Shown here piece by piece: positions 10,637 through 22,500 of a DNA stretch of 64,000 nt. The translations under genes were made by a program, and so were the position numbers. The notes under the pieces are model-generated. The model was not told the DNA's origin. It saw only the letters and a program-made list of their open reading frames with translations, and did not search any database. Numbering within the stretch: the first letter of the stretch is position 1; each line of letters starts with the position of its first letter. This DNA is from Piscicola geometra (lineage: Eukaryota > Annelida > Clitellata > Hirudinida > Piscicolidae), in NCBI GenBank assembly GCA_943735955.1, contig OX030958.1, forward strand, positions 5,534,626 to 5,598,625, in the 5' to 3' direction.

Positions 10637-13600
10637 CTTATACGTGCAAATCCTATAGTTTAAACCTGCATTGGTTGACTTTAAATGTTATTTTTGTTCG
10701 AACTCATTATAAAACAAATTTTAAAATACTAAAATATTATGTTTAAAATATATGTATTATATTTTTCACGTTGTTCTATTTAAAATTTAATTAAAATATT
10801 TGATAGAACTCAGAATTAAAATTGGAAAAAGATTTTATTAAAGAGTCAGAGAGTTTTACATTCAATGCCTTCTGGAGCTCCCTTCAGTAAAAATAAAAGT
10901 TCATTTCATCAATAAACTGTATTAACATTTCACAGGAAATTTTATAATAAATGCAATTTTAATGGCTGTTTTGACTTGTATAGAACTCTGTTGTATGGAT
11001 GCGAGCATACGTCACAAGGATTCCTGCACAGCTTTACCGGTATTTCATTGCTTTCATCCAAATTACTTGAAAAATCAAATTATGTTTTAATATAATTTTA
11101 ATGGATTTTCTGTTTGATGAAATTAGAAAAAATGTGTTTGCATTAAGGTTTTAAAAATAAATCTAAAAGTTTTATTTGAAAACTTCATTCACAAATAATT
11201 TTTCAAGCATTCCGTATTTTATTTTGTCTGGCAAAAATAATTAAAATCAAAAAAATATTTTTTAAAAGATAAGTTCTAAAAGAATATTTCAAAAGCAGAA
11301 GCTTTTTCGTTCACACACAAGCATAAGACTCTCAGTAAGAGCTCTTTGAGTAACTCTTCTCGGATCTTAAATTACATACTTTCCCACTTTTGAGAATATC
11401 GTTTCTCTGATTGTTTCTCATCAACTTTATTTTTTTCTCATGCGATTTACTTTAGCGGGTTTTCTACTAAGCTTTTTAAATATTTTCGAATAAAAAAATT
11501 GTGTTTCCCTAGATGCATGTCAATTCATTTTATAGACCAGCTCGAGAATCAACCATGAAAATTTGAATTTCATAAATCTAACTTATTGCAAAGCTCGCGT
11601 CCATAAAAGTCTACAAGTGCACACTAAAGCATCCTTCACTGGAGGCTCAGCATTGGTATTCTAGCCAGCGGGTTGAATCCTCTCATGGCTGGCTGCGTAG
11701 CTGGCTTCAATGCTGATCGATGCCCGCTCCTAGCGCATTCGGAATAAGAGTTTGCATTTTTTACTCTTAATTACACTTGCTCATCTAGCTCAGTTGTGAT
11801 TTGAAGCAGAATTTAGTTATCATAAGAATATGCATAAAAAATTAATAATTAAATTGAGTTTTATGCTAGATTTAGTATCTCAGGGAATATCATTTACAGA
11901 CATTCAATAAAAAACTGCAAAAACAAGAATTGTATTATTCGTTTTTATCTAGAATGCACTTATTTATGTTCTTGGCTTCCATAAAGTGTTTTCAAAAATT
12001 GGCCAACTGTTCATGCTGGTGCAGCAACCGATGAAAGTTTAACACTGCTGCAACAGCCTCTCTTTCCTGCTTTAACTCTCAAACAATTGCACATTTAAAG
12101 ATAAAGAGAATTCGTTGATAAGAACAACTTTTTGCTTAATATTAAAAATGCAATTTTTGAAAAAATGAATTTAAGAAAGAATTTTCCCTCTTCAACCAAA
12201 CTTAACGCTTTTTAGCATTCATACTTGCAAAAGTCATATTATATCGCAAGTTAATTTCGTCTTAAATAACTTAGCATTTTGTGCAGTGTAGTCTTTTTTC
12301 AACGTTAAAAAACCTATTTTTTCAAGTTTTCAAAATTGAGATATTATTTCAACAAAGTTTTGTTTGCTTCCCTAATTACCACCAGAGACATTCAAGTTTC
12401 TAAATAGATGGTTGAAAACATTTTGTATCAAGTGAAGGTCTAAAAAACAAATATTCATTTCAAAATTGTAGTTTTCTAAAATATAAATGTCGATGATTTT
12501 AATGTTTTACGGCATTTCTATGAAGAATGTTTCAATTAAAGCTCCCTCGAGCTTTAAAACATCTCATAAAAAAATTTAGAAGTTCTTAACTATTGAAACG
12601 AAACGCTTTTGTGGTCATTAAAAGAGGGCTATTGCTTTTTTTCGAAATATTAAATATTTTAAAAATACTTTTTTTAAACGAATCTTGTTTTAGAACCTAT
12701 GGCATACTAAAAGAAAACAAGCAGAATATTTTTTGTAATTTAAATAAATAATACTTTATAACTATAAAATTAATAAAAAGTACTAAAATGAATATTTCTG
12801 AACTTTTAGAGCTTTAAGCTCCAGCTTTGTCTCCATAACAACCCCTGCCCCTCACACAACTTTTATTAACACTTTTATTAAGCATTAACTCTCACCGGAA
12901 TTTGAAAGTTTGAAAACTTTTTCTATACCGTATTAAATTAATTTTTACTTTATTGTTCTTCGCGCAAAAGCTTATTATTCTTGTTTTGATCATTATAACG
13001 GACATTTTTGTGATAAATTGCATCATATCTTCATTATGGACCTTTAGTTTTGTTATTCGATGAATTTCATTGATGCTGCTGAGCGTCTGTTGCCTTTAAT
13101 TTGAGGCGGCAATGCGCATGCTTGTCACATGAGTGAACGATAAAACAAGGCATAAAGAGTCAATAAAAGAACTACATGCAAAAACAGTAATAAAACCTTG
13201 AGACAACAATTGCTGCCTAGACACTGTCGCAATAGTCGAGCAACAACCTCAGTGAAGGCACCATCTGCAGCGGTATACCTTTAAAAGTTCATGAATCGAA
13301 TGGAAAAAATAAATTACATTTCACTATATTTTCTGCTTCTAAATGTTTCAAAAAGCTTATTGTTTGTTTTTCTGAGGCGCTCGCATGCATGCTAAAAGTC
13401 CTTTCACTTGAACGTGGGAAGGTTTCCTTGTGTTTATGCTCGTCTGGATAGTAACTACTTTATAGTTAGTCTCCCTGAAATCGCCTCTCATTCTCAAAGC
13501 AATTTAAATTATTTAGCGAGTCAAGTGTGCACAGTCAAATTGGCTCGCAAACAATTTACAAGTAGGTAAAAGCTTTTCGAAGTCTTAAAAGATTTTTGTG

Positions 13601-14900
13601 CTTTATGACCCAATATTGCTTTGAAAATTGTTCACTTGGAAGACACGAATTGAGAGACCAAAGTTTAATTATGATGGCAATTAAGAAACTTATTTCCCAT
13701 TGAAATAGCTTTTAGAGCCGGTATTTGTGTTTTGCTTAACGAAGAGCATTTAATTTTTGATGCGCAGCCGTACAGAAAATTGAATGTTTATTTGGCCATT
13801 TTGATGAGAAATTCGTCCATTGTGGCATTTACTGCAATCTGCGGGGAAAAGAAGAGATATACGATATCTTTGGGTTTGCATTGGAAGCCCTTCTTTCTTT
13901 TATTATTTATTGTCTACAGTCTCGTAAGGTTCTTACATAATACCAAATTTCCCATCATCATCACCCTCATCACCAATCGACTTTTTGCAATAGTATCTCT
14001 CTAATAATATAAAACATATCTTTACTTAGCCACTCTTTTCATTTTCTGGAAACACTGATGTACGCAAGACTGCTGCTGCAAAGATTCTATACCTACAAGA
14101 CTCGTTTTGAAGCCTCAGATGATTTCTTGGACCATTTTTTGAAACACTCTTAACATGATTCATTAGTGGAAATGCAATTTGAAGATGTTTGAGATTAGTT
14201 ATTGGATTTTTGTTCAGAAATAGACAATAAAGTGAAAAAATATAAGTCACAGAAGTTTCATTAAAACTCAAAATTTACTGAAAGACATTTGCTAAAGCTC
14301 GTTATTAATTTGAACATTTAAACAAAACTTTTCAGATAATATATTTAATCTGCTTTTAAGTTGATTGTATTAATATATAATATGAGATTAAAACTACAAA
14401 TACGACGTTACACACGCCTTCATCCTGATTAATGAATCTCTACCTGACAAAGCCACTCCGAAGAAACTACTGATATCAATAAATACACAAGTTAAACAGA
14501 AATTTTTGAAGAAGATATATTTTAACTTTGTTACATTTATTAGCGGCTTTCTAAGAAATCTTTGAAAATAGATCGTATAGACATAAAGCAGGTACTCAAG
14601 AAAACTAAAAAAATAATACAAAGTTTTGTCCTTCACTTACCTTCATTAAATTCAATTTCAATGACACAAAAGTATTTTCAAATAAGAAGTTTAAACGTTA
14701 ATCAATGCCAAACGAGGTTTCATTTGTTTTAATTAACTCCCTTCCCTTCCTCCAAGATCATGAAACACACAACAAGATAAACAACAAGACCCATAAAGCA
14801 TGGCATCACACAACATTAATTTTGGTCCACAATATTCTGTGATTAATATCAGTAAACTTTTCTACTTCAACCTTTATAAACGTCGTCAACACCAAGCAAT
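10637..14900. other. Unannotated AT-rich DNA
   Basis: No gene supported. It contains one foldable inverted repeat at 11647-11716. Minus-strand frames at 14026-14271 and 14394-14636 lack recognisable features. Confidence 0.4.
11647..11716. repeat. Nested inverted repeat (structured element)
   Basis: The outer stem TCAGCATTG/CAATGCTGA (11647-11655/11708-11716) encloses the inner stem AGCCAGC/GCTGGCT (11663-11669/11688-11694). It is GC-richer than its surroundings. It could be a folded RNA or DNA element or a decayed repeat. A B-box-like GGTTGAATCC lies inside, but no full tRNA fold was found. Confidence 0.4.
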
Positions 14901-15009
14901 CAAATGTTAATCAATTGAATTGAAGGCTTTTCGAGCAATGCAAACGACGCAGCGCTGCATAGTGGGCTGTATCGCTATATAACACCCTCTTTCGTCGCTG
15001 TTGTGTCGA

Positions 15010-15258
15010 AGTGGTGAAGAAGAAAAAGATGAAGCTGGAAAATGTACTAGTGATGATGATGATGAAGAATGATGTAGTGGTGATGAAACTGGAGAAGTTG
15101 ATGATGACGATGATGCAAACAATAAGCAATTGATTTTAATCAGGTTAATCGAAAGTTTTAAGATGAATGAAAGTGATGATGAAAACGAAATAGGATTAGA
15201 AAAAAAAAAAAGAAAAGAAAAAAATAATGATGAAGAAGATGATGATGACATGGTTAAT
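15010..15258. repeat. Imperfect (GAT)n/(GAA)n purine-rich microsatellite
   Basis: GATGAT and GAAGAA units interspersed with unique sequence. The Ser-rich minus-strand frames across it are repeat products. Confidence 0.75.
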
Positions 15259-15478
15259 AATGAAAAGTAATGAGTTCAAATGAGAGAAGTACAACACATC
15301 TCTACAAAAGCATCTTTTGTTTTCAATCAAGCCATTCTTGCCTCCCTACTCAATTACACCCTACTTTTTTGTAAAATCACTGAAAAAGACTGGTTATAAT
15401 CACCATTATTATCACTAGTATCAAAAACATCAAAACCATCGTCACCATCACTAATATAACCATTATTCTAATCATAAT

Positions 15479-17476
15479 CAGGGGCGCAACCAGCCAAAAA
15501 TGCTGGGGGCTCAACTTTAGTATAAAAAATAATTATTTACCGCAACTGCTGCGTTTTTGCAACATCAATTTTTATATTTTCTTGCGGTTTCAATACCGAG
15601 TTTTCTTCACATATTTTGTACAATAAATTTTAAATTTTAATTTCATAAGTTAAATTTCAAATTTTATTATTTTATTATTTATAATCATCTATTTCCTGTT
15701 CACATTTAAAAACTCTCAAAACAATCTTTCCTCGCTTAGATAATTTTTTTATTTTTTCGTTCGAATTTAGTATTTGTATAAAAATTAAGTTTTAATTTCA
15801 GGGTGAAAAGATAGTTAATACTTAAATAAATTTTTTAAATATTCAAAATAACTTGTAAAACGTTTTCAATGCTTTTAAAATAAAAGGTGTGTTTTCGCAA
15901 CTTTGACGTAATATGATTTCATATGATTTTTAATAAGCATTCATTACAATAGTTATTATAAAAATAATAAAATTATTATTTTAATGTTAATGTATTAAGA
16001 AATTTATAGAATTAAAATTAAAAGTTGAATTTTGTAGATGAATGTTGATTTTGTTATTTTGAAAAAAAAATCCAAACCGCAAATGCTTCACACTTTAAGC
16101 TTTTTTTGAAGAAAATATAATTTTTAACCTCTCATAGGTTTATTATAAAATTAAAATAAAGATAACATTCGTCATCAGTGTCGTCTTTGAAACAGCACGA
16201 TAGTTTATGAGTGCTGTTGTAATTCATGTTAAATAATTTGCTTTGTTGTAATTGAAATAATAATAATTATTATTATAACTAATAAAATAATTAGAAGTCA
16301 TAAATTTATCGAACTATTTGCAATTGAAATTTATTTCTGTTTCAATAAATGTAGTTTAAATCAATTGATTTATGATTTCTTACTGCACCTAAGTATGTCA
16401 CACTTCCCGCTCACGTTGCGTTTTCGCAGCATTTTGCCCCATTAAAACTTACGAAATAATTGTTTTCAATTTTGCTTGAGTTATCATTATAACCATATAA
16501 TAAAAGTTTAAAGGTAAAATTCATGTTAACCTTTTTTTTCGAGTAGCGGGTAAATGGGATAAATAAAAACTACCAATTATAATTGATTGAGAATTCAGAT
16601 AGCTTATTAATGATACAAAAAAAAAACTACAAACTAAGTTGCATAGTATTCTTAGAGTTACGTCATTATTTTTTAAACTAAGGTAAAAAGTAAAAAAATA
16701 AGTTTGATATGAGATCCTAAACAGTCTATAATTTTTGTTAAAATATTTAGTTTTAACTAAACTTTGATGTATTCTCAGTTACAGAATAATTTTTCGATCA
16801 TTTTGTGAAAATCTTTTCGCCATTTCATTTACTGGAAAAAGTGCAGTAGCGGTTTTGATAGTAGATATTCTCAAACAAGCTTTGCAAACGACTAGCAGAA
16901 ACAGTCGTCTTAAGATGAATTTTAATAAGCCGAAATTTATAAAATGCTCTTTTTGCATCTTATGAAGTAACTGGTAGAGTCAGAGCAACATCGAGCATAT
17001 AGTGAAACTCGGGCTGAAGGCTTGTGGCTCAAAAGAGTTCTTGCCGTCAACTTGACGTGTTTATGTGATTTTGAGCTGTCTTTGCACAGTTTCAGCATCC
17101 TTTCCATGAAGGTTGAATAATTCTGAAAGCTCGGGAGTTATTCTTTATATACTTGTCATGGCTGGAAAAATCTACATTTGAAAAGTGTAAAGATTTAAGA
17201 GTGTAGTTAAGGTCTAGTGGTACACTATTTCTTATCAGAATTTGTGACATGTTAGTGTTATTTTGGTGAGATCTCTATGTTCTGTGTTGATATATGAAAT
17301 GTTTCGTGAGATAAAGATCCGATGGCCATCCAGAGAAAATATAATTGTTCTATGGCATATTGAAAAATTGATTACCCCCCCCCCCCACCAAAAAAACTAA
17401 TCGATTTTCGAAAAATTTGGAAACCCTTTGAATAGGCTTGAGCCCCCCCCCCCAGTCCCTTCTGGTTGCGCCACTG
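15479..17476. mobile_element. hAT element, about 2.0 kb, degenerate
   Basis: The ends read CAGGGGCGCAACCAG (left) and CAGTGGCGCAACCAG (right, reverse-complemented), so 14 of 15 bases match. The flanks carry an exact 8-bp duplication, ATCATAAT (15471-15478 and 17477-17484). Internally it is AT-rich, with C runs near both right-hand subterminal positions (about 17376 and 17443). A decayed transposase C-terminus is recognisable on the minus strand. Stops and frameshifts make it non-autonomous. Confidence 0.9.
16840..17000 (-). pseudogene. Remnant of hAT transposase C-terminal dimerisation domain
   Basis: The minus strand reads LDVALTLPVTS, then a stop, then DAKRAFYKFRLIK. This corresponds to the hAT C-terminal signature LTLPVTSxSxERSFSxLKLIK (family knowledge), here with the Ser-Ala-Glu core altered by a nonsense codon. 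Further upstream on the minus strand (to about 17130) a related but frameshifted segment continues. It is inactive and most like the ZMYM1-type branch of hAT. Confidence 0.7.
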
Positions 17477-17484
17477 ATCATAAT

Positions 17485-19135
17485 TATTTGCAAAATCGCT
17501 GTCAGTCAGTCAGTACACCGTTACGGAACTACAGTAAATTTCCTTAATTCCTTTCGTTTTCTGATAGTTTCAAACAGTCGTTAAGCTCCAACTCTTTCCA
17601 TTCCGCTATATGGTCGTTCTATTTTTTCTTTGTCTGTTTTTTTTTCCTCTTGAACAGTGCCTTACTAAGGCACGCACTGGACAAATTTTTGAGCCGAGGG
17701 TTTGGTTTTTATCTTTCCAGGGTGTTTTCAATGAGAAGAGCGCTGTTTTTTTTGCTAATCTGGCAAATCACTGAAATCGTTGCAATTATGATCACCATTA
17801 TATTCAAGTTATCATCACTTTTATCATCCTCATCTTCATCATATCCAATGCTTTGAATATATTGTCAACTCTTAAGCGGGCACACGGAATCTACACAAAA
17901 CTGAACTTCATTGCAGTTTTACCGCACTGGTGTTAAGTTTCGTTGTATATTTAATAAGCTTTTTTTTAAATAAAAATGTTTTTGAAAAATTGAAAGGGTG
18001 TATAAATAATTAGCCTCAGTTTTTTACATTTTCGTTTATTTAAAATAGGTTTTTTCAAACTTTTAAAATTTACAAAAATAATTTTCTAAGCATATTGCTT
18101 GCAATTAGTCAACAACAAAAATTCTGAAATTGTACAATTTTTATTGACTTTTGACTTCCGTTTGGCTTCAATGTTACAATTTATTTTTTGGTTTGAAAAT
18201 TTAATTAACTAATCCACGCCCTTAAACTCCACTTTTGCTCATCTGTGGATGATTCCATATATCTTTCTTCAAAAAAACATTTACTGGTGTGTTTTAATAT
18301 TTTCTATAACTTTTTTTTAAATGTCAAAGATCAAAAAAATCAGTATAAAATTGAATGAGTTATTATTTCTCAATAATTTTGTTTTAATTTACATCAGTTG
18401 TGGTTTTAAATCAAACTTGAATATTCATTCGGAATATCATGAATAAGAGTTACCCATTACATGGTTCTACCATTAGTAACAAACACTGAAAACAGTTATT
18501 TTTAAAAAAGCGTTAGCCCAATGACGCCTGAAAACCACAACCATTATGACTTTATTCAATCAAATTGACAATCAACCCTGAATAGATAAATCATTTGAGT
18601 GTAACATTAGATACTGAGACTACACCACAACAATAGTAGCGATCAATAAATAGTACCAAACGGGCAGCTAAGAATGTAATTACGACATGTGGCCTTCTCA
18701 GACTTAGAGGGATTACGAGCCGTAATGAGGCTGTTAGTCGTTCTTGCTGATTTTCCTGCTGATTTTTTTTCGTTTGGTCATATGTGATCGCGTTCGATCT
18801 AGTACGATCTGCGTGACCAGGTGACCCACTCCTGCCTTAGCTTCTTAAGCTGTTGAGAGAGAGAGGCAATAAACACGCTGTTGCTTATCTGCCGTTTTTG
18901 TATTCATTAGTTATTGACAAATTTGTTTTAGTAATAATAATAATAATATTTTTCTAGAATGCTTCAGCTATCTTAAACGAAAAAGATGGATTGCTCTAAA
19001 AATGTTTAGGTTTTGATGATGATGCTGATTAAAAAGATGTTGATCAAAAGATGTAGATGATAATGACGCTAAAATAGTAATAGTTTTATTGGAAGATGGT
19101 TGAAATTGCTATAATGGGAGCAATAATGATGATGA
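17485..19135. other. Unannotated DNA
   Basis: No gene supported. A less AT-rich patch at about 18700-18890 ends in a GAGAGA run and an AATAAA and could be an old repeat end, but I could not match it to anything in the window. GAT repeats lie at about 19010-19070. Confidence 0.35.
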
Positions 19136-19143
19136 GTAATGAT

Positions 19144-19510
19144 CATGGACGGCGATCCTGGGTTTTGGGGTCCGGATCCTGCCATCTTTTGGTAGTGAAG
19201 GGGTCCGTCTTAATGTGGATCCCCCTCCCCCACTTTTTTTAATAAAAACATTTTGAAACTCTTGTTTTGATGCAAACATAATCGTCAACCATGGCATAAA
19301 ACAGAATGTTTACATTATAATACATTGTGAGTATGTGTAGTTATAGTGATAGCTGTCTAAAATAACACTTTTCATTACTTAAATATTCGTATCAAAACAG
19401 AAGTTTAAAAAAAATTAAAGTGGGGGAAAGGAGGCCCGGGCCCCAGGACCCCCCAGGATCATTCATGCTGGGTATGACCCTTCCAAGTTTGCAGCAGATC
19501 GCCGCCCTTG
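19144..19510. mobile_element. hAT-type MITE, 367 bp (long family member)
   Basis: Same family as 2958-3116. The left end CATGGACGGCGATCCTG and the right end (reverse-complemented CAAGGGCGGCGATCTGC) are inverted copies. An exact 8-bp duplication, GTAATGAT, flanks it at 19136-19143 and 19511-19518. The first 80 bp and last 95 bp align with the short copy. The central roughly 190 bp of AT-rich sequence is missing there. No transposase is present. Confidence 0.82.
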
Positions 19511-19518
19511 GTAATGAT

Positions 19519-22500
19519 GGATAAATAATGAAAGGAAGCGCATTAGCAAACCATTTGTTTAAAATGATGTTGACTTAAGATCATATAAAAAAGATGATGA
19601 ATATGACAATGATGATGAAGATGATGATGATAAAATGCTTATGAAGATGGTGGTGGTATTGATGACGCATGTTTTTGAAAGTCTCATAATTGGATGGATG
19701 ATTAAGAAGTTGAGGAAGAAGTTCTGGCATATGCATATCGATTAAGCAGGCTGATAACGATGATGCGAATAATGACGTTACTGATGAATACAATGATGTT
19801 GATGATGATTAAAAAATAATGATTTAAAAATTATATTTTTTCATTAATCAAATTTTCATGCATGTCTCATTTATAAACAGCTGCTTCAGTGACTAAGACC
19901 GGCGGAGAAGCGTCATGATGAAGTCGCTTTAAGACAAATTCATTATGGTCTCAAAATATACCCATTTTTTCAAATTATTTAAAAAACCGTTAAATTAATC
20001 TAAATTCTTTTTCCAATGCTATGAAATTGAAAAATGCTAATTATATTGTTCCTGTCTAGAATTGTTGAGCATGTTATGAATGTTCAAGGCTTTATTTATT
20101 TGTATATTTTAATTTTGTAATAGTTATTGGCACCGGAATAAACGACGTCTAATTAACTTGTGATGGAGAGCTTTAGCGAAATGCTGTCGTGAAGTTGCAA
20201 GCGTGAAACTGCAATTGTATAACGCCTGAGATTGCTTCAGGAACACTGTAGAATGTCGAATGAAGGTCTGAATCACGAAGTTACAGTTTGCCTAGGCGAT
20301 TGAGCTGGTCAAAAGTAAACAGAGATCAAAGTTTAATTAGGATTTTATTCACTTTTTGGCTTTTTCTAGACTTGCAAATTCTCTGAGAGGAAATAGTGTC
20401 AAATTTCTAATTATTTTCATTTGACTTTTTTGTAAAAGTAAAACTGATTCTCAATTTTCCATTATGACTTTTTAAAATGGATAGATAACCGATAGTGATT
20501 TATTGAAAACAGTATTTTGCAGTTTTTCCTTTTTTTCATACTCTTTTGGTATAACGTCAAGTTTTACTCCAGATACTTTAATTTTTCCAGCATCTTTTGG
20601 CTCTTCATATGAGTTATCTTCCCGAATAGGCACTCTAAACTATTCATACTGAACACAATCCAAGACTACTCAACGTGGAAACAGATAATCAACTATATAT
20701 AAAACATTATAAAAAAATTAATAGTATCCAAAGAAGTAAAAAAAATTACTATAGTACCACACTTTAACAAAGTATTTTGATCTGTGTCTTGAGTAAAGTT
20801 TTTCAAAATAAAGAAAAAGTATTTTATACCTCATATTGGCACTATTTTTCAAAATTATGGAAAAAGTCTTAACATTTGTAAAAAATTTGAAAGATTTGTG
20901 AAATATGAAGTCTTTGGGTTTAGCATGTATGACGATCATGCACCAAAACCAAAAAATCTTACAGCGACATAAAAATGCATTAAATCTACATAAGGATGAA
21001 CAAAGCACTCCATAGGCAATAGAATGAATGATAAGCAAAGTACCGGTTTTCTATGAAAGGATGTGTCAAGATTGATTTTAGGGTTCCGATGGGTCATCAG
21101 ATTAAAATGTTGATATAATCTCACTTTCCTGGAAGCGCCAACAAATTAGTAAAGCTGGAAAGAATTGAGCGCTCTTGAATTTGAGGAAAGAGCGCTATAG
21201 AAATTTATTAGATTGATTGATTGAGACGACGATAGGACGTTGTTTAGGTGGCTTCCTCAAAGACTCAGTGGCACGATCAAAACGTTTTTTGAGAACTGTC
21301 AAGTCCTTCAGGAGGCTAAAATGAGATAAAAAAGTGAAATCAAATATCTTCTTGCTGTTTAAAAAAAGTTTTATAAAACCTTATAAATAGTTTGTTGTCT
21401 TCATTACTGATCCCAATTCTTGAAGTTTAGTTTTTTTAAAACTTCAAGTTCCACTATAATTTTCATAACCGATATTTATAATATTTATAAACTTGAAAAT
21501 ATGCATTTTTTCCTTTCTGAATGAAATCAATAATTTTTATTATAAAAATTTAATTTTCACAAATAAGTCATTAAATTTTAATTGCTAATCGAACTTTGAA
21601 ATATGTTTTTAATGAAATGATAATATTTAACGATTTTTTAATAAGCACTCTACGTCTATAATTATTCATGCATCAGAGAAATTTTCCAATTATTTTCAAG
21701 CATGTGAACGTGATAGAGGCACCAATGCAGCCATGCAGCAATCCATTGAGCCTCCCATCTCTCCGTGTTCTCCGTGTTTCAGAGAGTTTCATAAAAAACC
21801 TATCTTTTCTACTTTTCTTCCAAAAATTAAATTCTGAAAAAAATCATTAATTTATAATCGCGCTTTGATCCTTCTCACCATCACAGCCATCAACAATGCT
21901 CTCACCACTATCACAAAAAACGTTACTTAAAAAGCGTTTGATTCACGACGGAAAGTACAAAGACATAACGCCTTGTGCTTTCCGTTGTGGTAATGAGACT
22001 CCATTCATCTCTGCATCGACACCGCATCGATAACGTATTGGAAACACTTCAAAGCACTGCAACCAAAGCATGCCTAATGGCCATTCACACCTTCTCTTCC
22101 TTTCAGATGCTTTACGATAGCACTCTCATACCACATGAATCACACGCAGGGTTTTTTGCTCGGTGTTTGCTTTAAGCAAATTAGTCTTTCCATTTGCGCC
22201 TTAATCAACAAAATACTTGGTTATACGGGAGAAGCCTACAGAACGATTGCTCAAGATTGCTTTACATTGAGTCATTTGTAACGGACGTTTTTAAAACAGA
22301 TTTCCATTCGTTAGAGCAACAACAATCTATCTTATTTGTTTCCTTGCCTAGCCGCCCATTAACGAATTTTCAAACAAATCACTTACTCATTACGCCTATC
22401 ACCTAATCAGTTTCATCACTTCATCAATCTATATTCGATCAAATCAAATCTAAGCGACCACAATTTTGTTTCCACAACTCACCTTTTTTTATAGTCACTC

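Noticed and set aside
20718..21124. Overlapping minus frames with an FHRKP-like motif, considered as a retroelement reverse-transcriptase remnant
   Set aside because: Only a few residues resemble the known YRKP motif, and no neighbouring RT blocks could be found.
21890..22430. Less AT-rich stretch with two 66-70 codon plus frames
   Set aside because: No splice borders, no recognised domain, and no continuity between the frames.
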